From Phallusia fumigata (lineage: Eukaryota; Chordata; Ascidiacea; Phlebobranchia; Ascidiidae), in the NCBI GenBank assembly GCA_008931825.1, contig QXVZ01034530.1, positions 4,282 through 24,511 on the forward strand: DNA of 20,230 nt. The letters run 5' to 3'. The translations under genes and the position numbers were made by a program. Position 1 is the stretch's first letter. Every line of letters begins with the position of its first letter. Under the pieces are notes generated by a model. The model did no database searches and was not told the DNA's origin. It worked only from the letters and a program-made list of their open reading frames with translations. Shown here piece after piece: positions 10,301 to 18,300 of the stretch.

Positions 10301-11002
10301 ATGAAGCTGTTCTAAAAGACTATGAGAAAAGGATTTGTTTCTTTGTAATACAAAGGACAAGCAAAGAAAAGAATAACTAGAGGTTGTTTTATCTTGTTAA
10401 GAAATTAAGAAAAGATATTTTGCCATAAAATCACATGTATTGTCTGCTTTTACACCACCATCATTCATTTGTCCAGCAACCCTGTATTTGTTTCAGTTTG
10501 ATCCAGTAATAATGAAATCTGAAAAAGATCGCCAATTGAAGATTGTCAATGAAATGTTTAAAAAGAACCCGAAAATGGATGTTAACAAAGTAAGATAATT
10601 TTTTAGACCAACCAGATATGTGTTGGTCACAATAAAATTTTGGTTTAAATTAAATTATTAATATAAAGGTATTTATGTTTACAAATACACAGTTAAAATA
10701 GTTTGTGGTTAAAAAACTAAACATAACTTCACACAAAAATAATTTGGTCATTTTGTAACCAGCATGCACCCCAACCAAAACCAAAAATATAGAATAAATT
10801 TAACATTTATTTACTTTTTCAGGCAGTAAATCAGGAAATTAGTCAAACTACAGTGCGGTAAGTCGTAATTTCCAAGATCACTCATATTTGCGCAATTATA
10901 AAGTTTTTTTTTGCTTCCAGAAAACATAAGCCTGGAAAAAAAGGTAAAGGACAAAAAGGTGGTAAGAAATTTGGTGGCAAGGGCAAAGGAAAGAAAAGAT
11001 GA
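4358..11002 (+). CDS. RRS1: Ribosome biogenesis regulatory protein RRS1, 13 exons
   Basis: Exons are 4358-4512, 4719-4791, 7368-7406, 7518-7556, 7704-7754, 7833-7883, 8101-8179, 8719-8879, 9292-9357, 9433-9474, 10497-10589, 10823-10857 and 10921-11002. All introns are GT-AG and the phases join to give 321 residues. RRS1 signatures are IGNLLAFDSNP near residue 40, ARGNTQLLLNNIWQ near 65, LPREKP near 100, WGYQRGNDDTKEW at 142-154, ERVAKNELQRLRN near 180 and STASLGRFEGN near 228. A Lys/Gly-rich tail occupies 295-321. RRS1 partners RPF2 and brings the 5S RNP (5S rRNA, RPL5, RPL11) into the pre-60S ribosome in the nucleolus. The human protein has about 365 residues. Intron 2 is inflated by a duplicated assembly segment and transposon sequence. 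Confidence 0.97.
5269..5761. mobile_element. hAT-type DNA transposon in RRS1 intron 2, first copy
   Basis: The 8-bp target-site duplication TTCCTATA lies at 5261-5268 and 5762-5769. The left end begins CAGTGGCCCAACTAACGGG; the reverse complement of the right end begins CATGGGCGCAACTAGGGGG, a diverged inverted repeat. The element is 493 bp here and encodes no transposase. Compared with the second copy (6554-6905), it lacks about 149 bp near its right end, so this copy is internally deleted. Both copies share the same right-hand TTCCTATA, which means they are two versions of one insertion rather than two insertions. Confidence 0.75.
5559..7356 (+). repeat. Diverged tandem duplication joined at N 6553, probably two haplotypes
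   Basis: Bases 5559-6552 (994 bp) and 6554-7356 (803 bp) align throughout at roughly 96-97% by eye, with the N as their only separator. The first copy has 343 bp absent from the second (about 5803-6145). The second has 149 bp absent from the first (about 6741-6889). The second also has three extra bases in two small indels, which accounts exactly for the length difference. Substitution and indel levels of this kind are expected between alleles in Ciona. A true recent tandem duplication cannot be excluded from sequence alone. Confidence 0.8.
6554..6905. mobile_element. Second (allelic) partial copy of the intron 2 hAT element
   Basis: This is the right part of the element seen at 5269-5761, including its right end and the following TTCCTATA at 6906-6913. 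Its left part is cut off by the N. It retains the 149 bp missing from the first copy, so the undeleted element was about 640 bp. A 62-codon frame at 6575-6763 ends in a hydrophobic run but matches no transposase that I recognise, and it is not kept in the first copy. Confidence 0.65.
8180..8718. other. RRS1 intron 7 containing a hAT MITE
   Basis: This 539-bp intron has a GT donor after AATGCAG and an acceptor TTGACTTAG. Nearly half of it is the MITE at 8435-8673. The rest is AT-rich with no other recognisable feature. Confidence 0.8.
8435..8673. mobile_element. hAT-type MITE in RRS1 intron 7
   Basis: The element is 239 bp with terminal inverted repeats CAGGGGTGAACAA (left) and TTTTGCACCCCTG (right, the inverse of CAGGGGTGCAAAA). 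It is flanked by the perfect 8-bp duplication GCATAAAC at 8427-8434 and 8674-8681. The size, ends and duplication length fit a non-autonomous hAT element. There is no coding capacity. The intact duplication and close inverted repeats suggest a fairly young insertion. Confidence 0.9.
8880..9291. other. RRS1 intron 8, no further feature
   Basis: This 412-bp AT-rich intron has a GTAAGT donor and a TTCTTCTTAG acceptor. I see no repeat, transposon end or RNA gene in it. Confidence 0.75.
9475..10496. other. RRS1 intron 10 with a duplicated segment
   Basis: This 1,022-bp intron holds the N-joined duplication at 9834-10038. Downstream, two overlapping open frames (10017-10205 and 10117-10380) include a CxxC motif (FACKKCNKK) and a basic stretch. 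They have no clear start context or splice logic and resemble nothing I know. They may be transposon debris or chance. Confidence 0.65.
9834..10038 (+). repeat. About 100-bp direct duplication joined at N 9938
   Basis: Bases 9834-9937 (104 bp) and 9939-10038 (100 bp) match except for a few substitutions and two small indels of 1 and 3 bases. They meet at the single N. The pattern is the same as at 1095 and 6553 and points to two alleles placed in tandem during assembly. Confidence 0.8.
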
Positions 11003-11230
11003 GTTGTTATGAGACATCCAGCGGTAAAACAACATGATGTCCGATGACTACAAGGTGTCGTGGTTGGCTTCTGCCTGGGAATTCGTTGAACCTTACCTGT
11101 GCGCATGTGTAAAATGTAAAAGTTGAAGAGTTGATTTTGGGGAATTTACACATTCTTTAGATATCATTTCTCATGTTGGTGACAAACGCCAAATAAAGAT
11201 AAATTTCCAGTTGCTAATGTACCATTTTGA
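11003..11230 (+). other. RRS1 3' UTR with polyadenylation signal
   Basis: An AATAAA occurs at 11192-11197, about 190 bases after the RRS1 stop codon, in an AT-rich context with T-rich sequence after it. This is the first good signal and probably ends the transcript near 11215. Confidence 0.6.
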
Positions 11231-11972
11231 AATTTGAAGATACCGACATTGTGATTGCTGGTGGACATAGGTTGGCACTTTGTAGTCGTTTATTGGGAGG
11301 TTGCAACTCAGGACTTCTATTAGATGTTACTTAATGGAGGCGAGCAATGCCCTTTATCCCCTTTGATGACCAAATCTACAAAAATGATTGCCTTGATAAA
11401 TATTTTGAAACATGCATGAAAGGTTAGACGGCAATACTTGGGGTTCTGTTTTCTACATTATGTCCCGTGGAGGTGGGTAAAAAGAAAACGACTGTTCAAC
11501 TGGGTGTATTGCGACAGAAAAAAGTTTAGCGTGCAATAAACCACATCAAACATAAAAATTCTATGTGATTGGCCTCCGCAAACTTTGTGTTGCTGTTTGA
11601 CAAAATTTGGAAAGTATTTTACCCAGCTGCAAACCATAATTTTATCTTCGGAACAAACGCACCAGGTTTGGCTGACACTTTTATTGCATAAATGACTGCC
11701 ATAATGGACTAAAATCGAGTTTATATTTAATATGTTTGCAAACTCGTACGTAACAACTTTCTTTACTGTATCAAACTATTGGTAAAACTCTTATCCTATT
11801 GTGCAGAAGAAGGTATTTGTATAGGTTGCAAATTATCCCGGCAAAAATGCTCTGGTCTGTTGTATGGGTGGGGCATATTCCCTTTCGACAGTTGTGTTGG
11901 GTAGGAAAACGAAAAAAATTAGCGGCGAAAACTCTTCCGCTTGTAAATTGAAATTGTGTTTGTTGATGGTTA

Positions 11973-11980
11973 TGACGTCA
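11973..11980. promoter_or_regulatory. Full CRE palindrome TGACGTCA upstream of the giant gene
   Basis: The eight-base CREB/ATF site TGACGTCA lies 321 bases before the ATG at 12301. Two more exact copies follow inside the coding region, at 12495-12502 and 12570-12577. The upstream copy is a plausible ATF/CREB site; function is inferred only from the motif. Confidence 0.35.
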
Positions 11981-12179
11981 CACACAGCAATGTTGTATTT
12001 TCGAACACGCCCTTTCGGGTGCGAAATACAGTCGTTATTATGTACAGAAGACAGTGGCAAATTCTACGTTAAATCCTAACAACGGTGTGGGGTTTGTGTA
12101 AAACAACTATTAGTCAACCAAGGTGCAAGTTTGTTAGATGTTTAATAAGGCCTGATAACATGTCTTTGTAGTGAGGATC

Positions 12180-12233
12180 ATGGCTTGCAGACTACGAGTA
12201 TAGATCACCACAATGAAGGTAATGGTCCAATAA
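12180..12233 (+). other. Two short upstream open reading frames in the presumed leader
   Basis: The first ATG (12180-12203) encodes MACRLRV and the second (12213-12233) encodes MKVMVQ; both end before 12301. If transcription starts upstream of 12180, they would lie in the leader and could limit translation. Alternatively, the second ATG is followed by AAG|GTAATG, a possible splice donor, so a tiny first coding exon cannot be excluded. Confidence 0.3.
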
Positions 12234-12300
12234 GTTAATGTCGTGTGTTATTCGTGATAAGTTTTAATTGGAAAGTTGTTGCGTCTTGTGACCAACCACA

Positions 12301-15300
12301 ATGACGTACCCACTTAGTTTTGTATTATCTTGGTCGTGGTGGAAAACCAAGCTGGCATTTGTAACAGGATTATGTGTAGGGCGTTTTTCATCTAGTTATC
12401 TGTTAAAAATGTGTTTGTTGTGGACCTCTGTCTGTTACGAATATTTCGGTTTTATCCCGAATAAAAGGAGAAGAGTTCCACGCAAATCAGTCGATGACGT
12501 CATGGGTGTAGTGAGCCCACAATGCACGGCTTCGCAACGTCATCAATTTCCGCCCGACCAACACCACGATGACGTCACAAGGCTACAAAACCCCGGTACT
12601 GAGGAAAATGAAAACACTGTGCACGCCAACGTCAAGTGCAAGGACATGAATACGGCTAAAGTTTTAAAATGGCCACAGGGAAATATCGACTGTTATGCTA
12701 TGGAACAAATTAGCGAACAAAGTGATAATGTCGAGCAACTCCAAGAAGTGCCAGTAGAGGTTAAAATCCCTGATTTAAACGTTGAATTTGTGGAGATGGG
12801 TAACTGTATTGATACTGTTGGAACAAACGCAGAAAATGGCAGAAAAAGCGAGGACAACATTTCTGCAACACCTGAGAAAAATGACGAAATTCTGCAAAAC
12901 GATTGCCCTCTGAACGACGACACCTTTGTGGTGGATAAATCTACGGTTTGTGCTGGTTCCAGTAGTGAGTACGTCGAGTGTAAAGATAACTACGAAGTTG
13001 CATCCCAATCGACATGTGAAAAACCTGAAACTCCAACAACATCGCAGAATATCCCCGAAAGTCCTATTGAATTCCCTGCTGTGGATGCGATGATCGTTAA
13101 ATCTACGAGTGTGATTGNCTAAATGAAGTTTTGCCCGAAAACGAACTGGAAACCCAGACTCAAAATATTGAAAAAGAGGAAACTTGTGAAGAAATTGAGG
13201 ATTCGTTTACCGAGGATGTGATAAATAAAACTAATACCGAATGTTCTATAGTCCCCGAGAACTTGCAAGCGGAAAATTACTTCGAAGAAATTGGTTTTGA
13301 AGAATTTAGATCGGATGTTCTGTTTGTTGAAGAGAAAAACAATGTCAAGTTAGATAAGCAGATCAGTTCTGAGGTAACGATTGCAGCTTATTCTGACAAA
13401 AACGGTGCCCCCAACGATTCCATCAGAACGTACAATGATCCTGAACTTGACCATATCGCTCCGGCAGTTCAACAATACCATCCGGAAGTCATGTCTTGTA
13501 ACGAGGCTGAATTCAAAAGCGATCAGGAAATTACCTTCAAAAATCTCGAAAAGAGTCCATGTTTAGCGACATTTGGCGATATGCTTGGTACGGGTGATTA
13601 TATTTCTGGAGCTGTTGGTCCAAAACTTGAACTCTGTCTTGTTAAAACCTTTTCAAGCCCAGAAGTTAGTTCTGAAACTCAAGCTTATGCTTTAACCGTT
13701 GAAAGCAACAACTCCAAGTATCGATTTATAAACGAAACTGACAACTTTGAGAGCTATATCGACGACCACGCCTCTCAGAGTGTTATTACATTTCAAAACT
13801 CTGATTGCACCAACGTAGTTGGGATTTGTATTCACAACTTTGAGGGAACCTTTACCACTGAACAAGAAAATGGATGTATGGAAACAGAAGATGTTAAAAA
13901 TGGGACCATTGCCATGGAAGAGTTCGAAATATTTGATTCTCTCTATTCGGGTGAAAATTCTCCAGACAATTGCCAGTTGTTGGATGTGAATCTTGATTTG
14001 CCAGATCTCTCTAGTAGGATGTCTGATACAATTTGCGACAACACTGCTATGTTTCATAAAAACAGTTTGGCAGACTCAACTGGAAATGACGACGGCGTTT
14101 TATTGCTTCCTGCTGTGGAGGAAGGCTCTCAAACAACATTGCAACAAAAAACCAGCGACGCACTATTGTCAACCTTTGACGAAAAAGCCAATGAAAATAT
14201 TGTCGAAGTTTCTGATGTTTTTCATGAAACCTTGCTCTCCGAAACAGGTTCCAACAACCCTTCTGAGAGAAATGCTCCCACATCGATACATTTAACACTA
14301 GACAGTGATTTTGAAGAATCAATGCTCACCGAAGCGTATTCCGAAGACCATTGGTTTGCCAAGAACACAGAACCCCTTGCTACTGAACCCATGGTTAACG
14401 TATCGGTTCCTCTCAACTTGCATTCGGCGAATATCGGGTCAGTAGATTCCACTTTGACACACGAACCAAGTGTGTATGAACGCTCTTCTCACGTAGAAGA
14501 AAATGTCCAGAGTCCACTGTGTAGGGCTGGAATTGTTCAAACTGATATGATGGAAATAAACCAAGCAAATTCCTTGACCACCGTTGATGAACCTGTAAAC
14601 GACTGTGCGAACAAACCGCAGATTTTGTGTGCGAGGAATGACGACTGCACCGGCGGTGGTTTCAGTAGGAATGAAAACGCTAACAACGTTGATAATATAC
14701 AAGTTATAAGTGACTTATGGACGACCGCAGCCGTTATCAAAAAATCAGTGCTTCCTGAAGAAAATGCTGAAGAATCATCGCTGTTCAAAAGCAATTCATA
14801 CCCTAGAGAAGATTTACTGCGTGATTTTCAAAACAGGGAAATATGTGACGTTGAACTGACGGATATAGGCGAAATCGAATCTTTGATTCTGGATGACTCA
14901 CTTGAGATGAAAATCGAAATCCCAGTACAAGGTCTGTGTGAAATGAAATTTGTAGATTTTGATGCAAACCACAGCAACAACAAAATCGATTGTGACGATT
15001 ATAATACAAGCTGCACTAAGGTGAAGCCCAAAATTGACGCTGAATGTACCAAACAAAACGACAATAATGGGAAACAAACTGTACCTTCTTTCTCTATTAC
15101 TGCACATGGATTGGACGTTTTTGACGATATTCGGACATTGTTGCCTGAAAATGATATAGCAGCATTTTCATCACGGAAATCAAATTTACATAGCGAAGAT
15201 GTTATTCCTTGTGTCCACCAGGATGAGGAATGTTGTCAAATTGACATCATGGAAATCGATCAGATTAATTTTATGACTGTCGTTGATGAGTTAGGACGGC

Positions 15301-18300
15301 AAAAAATGATCGGAACTGATGGACTATGTGATATAACGCTTGTCGGCTTCGACTCTAGCATCCACTGGGACTACCTTACAGGTAACGAATCCGAGATGAA
15401 ATGGACCACACCTGAGCCAGAAGGTCTTGAACTTACCAATCAAATGGAAAGCAATGTCGGAAAACATTTGAACGTGACAAAACCTCACCGCTCTTATTGT
15501 TCCGAATCTGTGGAAGTTTCTGATGATCACGTACTAACAGCAGCACCAGGAAATGATCAAGCAGTTTCTTCGACTTACGAATCGAGTACCTACGTAGACG
15601 TTCTTGAAGAAAATGCTTCCTGTGTTTTGGAAAACAAGGAACCCTGTCGAGTAGATTTGATAGAAATTGACGGTGAAAACTTCGTTACTATCGTTGACGA
15701 TATCGGAAAACAAATAGAAGTTGCAACAGAAGGACTTTGTGATATTACTTTTGTCGATTTTAAAAGTCTTCGAAACACCAGTGATGAAAATACCAGTAGT
15801 AACGATTCTAAAATAAACTCATCTATTTCCAATTCAGAATCCGATTCTACAGATGGAATTTTCACTAAATATAGAGAAACTTTTAACAAACCTCATTTGT
15901 CAGTAAACCCTGAAGAATCAGATCCTAGTAGTAAAACCCAAGTGGTTTCTTTGGAAGATGACGATATATTTGTGTACTCGCGCAACGAACCAACTGTCTC
16001 TGTAACGGATATTGAAGGTATTTCGCTTGTGTGTAAAAACTGCGATAACTGTCAAATTGAGTTGTTGGACATTGATCAAGCCGATTTTTTGACTTGTGTT
16101 CATGAATCCGGAACCCAAAGGAGGATTTCAGCGAAGGGGGTTCGTGACATTACGTTTGTAGATTTTAACTGTTCCAGTCGAAAAGACGATCAAACTGATA
16201 ATGTCGATTTTGAAATGAATCTCCCTGCGCCTGAATCTCATTTCGAATCCGAATTAACAAATAAACTTGACGACAATAGCGAAGAAATTGTACACCATCC
16301 TAACTCTGTTACTTTAGAGAGATCACTTAATTGTGAAAGTAAAATCCAGACAGAAGTTACACAAAACATCAAAGCTGATTCTTTACCAAGCGAACAAGGT
16401 TTGTGTCGAAAAGTGCTTAACGAAAGCGACGTTTCATGTGTTTACCTGAATGAGGAAATTTGTGAAATTGCTATCAAGGAAATCGACCAAACTGGCTCAT
16501 TAACTGTCGTGAACGATTTCGGAAAACAATTGCGGATTTCAACGGAGGATCTGTGTGATATTACACTTGTCGATTTTGACACTACAAACCTAAGCGACGA
16601 TAATACTAAAGATAACGGCTTTAATTCAAGTCTTAAGCCCGACTTGGAAACTGCGGTCAATTTAATTGCTGAAACTGATACTAACGATGAACAACATTTG
16701 ATCTTATCGTTAGCTCAGCCTTGTGATTCAACCGACTCGAATGTTCTTGATGTTAAAATCCAGGCGGTGGCCTTCGGAAATGAAGTTGACCCAATTTTGT
16801 TTCAAGATTCATGTTTCTCTGAAGAAGATCCTGACAAAGTTGACAATTTAATTGGTTCCCAAAACGAAGAAGTTCAAATTGATATCATGGGCATAGATGT
16901 GGTGGAAACTCTGACTGTCGTTGATGAATTCGAAAAACGAAAGAAAGTCGCAACAGAGGGAGTATGTGAAGTAAGGTTTGTTGATTTTCAAATTCAAAGT
17001 GACGAATTTTGGTATAGTCACGATCCTGGGATGAACTGCTTCAAGTTTGACCAGAACATCGGTGCAGAGCTTTCCAAAAATATTGTTGACAATGACGAAC
17101 AAATTTTAAACAAACCGAAACCTTTGTCATCTCTCTCTTCAGAACAGTCTGATGTTTCTGGTCATACAATCCAGACTACATTTTCAGAAGATGATGTTGG
17201 AGCTGTTTCTTCACCCAACGAACCATTTTTCTCTGTAGCGATCCTCGACGATAACGACATATCGTGTGCTCGCCAAAATAAGAAAATTTGCCTAACAGAT
17301 ATTACGGAATATCCATTCGTTCGAAAAAGCGAACTTTCAACGGGAGTTCTTTGTGATACTGCGTTTATCGATTTGGACAATAATTCAGTTGACAGTGAGG
17401 GTGCCATTAATTACAACGATGCTGAAATGAACTGCTCTTATTCTGAGCTTGAAATAGTCTACGATTTTGTCAATGAAACTCAAACCGATGACGGGCAGAC
17501 TTTTAACCAACCTCACTCCTGTGTGGAGTCTGAAAAATCCGGCCATAATGATCTGATTTTCCATGCTATTGGTGATATTGTTGCTGTTTCCTCGACCTGC
17601 AAACCAAGTTTTACTGAAGACGCTTTAAAAGACGTTGGTCGTCAGGACGAGGATGTATGTCAAATTGAGATGGTGAAACTCGACCAGTCCAGTTTATTGC
17701 TTGTTGCCGACGCGTGTGGAAGACAGTTAGATGTTGCAACCACCGGACTAAGTGACATTGCGTTTGTAGACTTCGTTGATGACCTTGGAGCAGAATTCAG
17801 TACAAATGGGAAACGTTACCACGTTGACTGTATTGATACAACGACCGATGGCGACGAGTTTATGAATTTCTTTAATCGCACAAGTCATAGCGACAACTAT
17901 CCCGATAAAAACAACTCGGTGTCTGAAAAAATTGTGACTGTGGGTTACAACCATACTGATATCATTAAAACAGTGGAAAGGAGCGTCAAGCGTACAGACT
18001 ATGGTGTCACTGAAACCAACAGTAATTCTGGTAGCAGCGTAACAAACGTCGAAAGTTCTGTTGAAAACAGTTGTAACTTTGACATAGGCGATGTTTTTGA
18101 CGAAAACAAGGAAATGGAATATTACGCAAACTCGGGAAATGAAAATGTGGACGTTTTTTTGGGTTACGATACTTGCGACACTCAGTCGGAGGGTAGTGGG
18201 TTCGAACCCTGCCCTGATTATGTCACATCAAAGTCTCAGGGGTGTGATGACCGGATTAAGGAAATAGATACAACTTTTCCTCAATCCCTTGAGAAGTCAA

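Larger units (their letters stand above)
11231..12300 (+). promoter_or_regulatory. Intergenic region and probable 5' flank of the giant gene
   Basis: No gene is supported here; the two opposite frames near 11833-12079 overlap each other and match nothing. Possible control features are an inverted CCAAT box (GATTGG) near 11570, a full CRE palindrome at 11973-11980 and an acceptor-like TGTCTTTGTAG ending at 12171. Two short upstream reading frames lie at 12180-12203 and 12213-12233, before the ATG at 12301. An isolated AATAAA at 11536 has no gene attached. Confidence 0.45.

Noticed and set aside
10017-10380. Two overlapping frames with a CxxC motif in RRS1 intron 10
   Set aside because: They start in the duplicated segment, have no supported start or splice sites and do not fit RRS1; they may be transposon debris.
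11833-12079. Opposite overlapping frames upstream of the giant gene
   Set aside because: They are mirror frames of the same DNA, with no recognisable motifs, in a region better read as 5' flank.
203-12300. The three genes as one operon
   Set aside because: Distances of 1-2 kb with separate polyadenylation signals are too large; tunicate operons have very short gaps.
14838-17777. Type A modules as Tudor domains, from the FVDF ending
   Set aside because: Tudor domains have conserved aromatic and Y-G-N features in another order; the modules share only a short hydrophobic-acidic run.
18130-18230. A tRNA gene
   Set aside because: Only the T-arm/B-box part is present; no acceptor stem, A box or anticodon arm can be drawn, and the region is coding.
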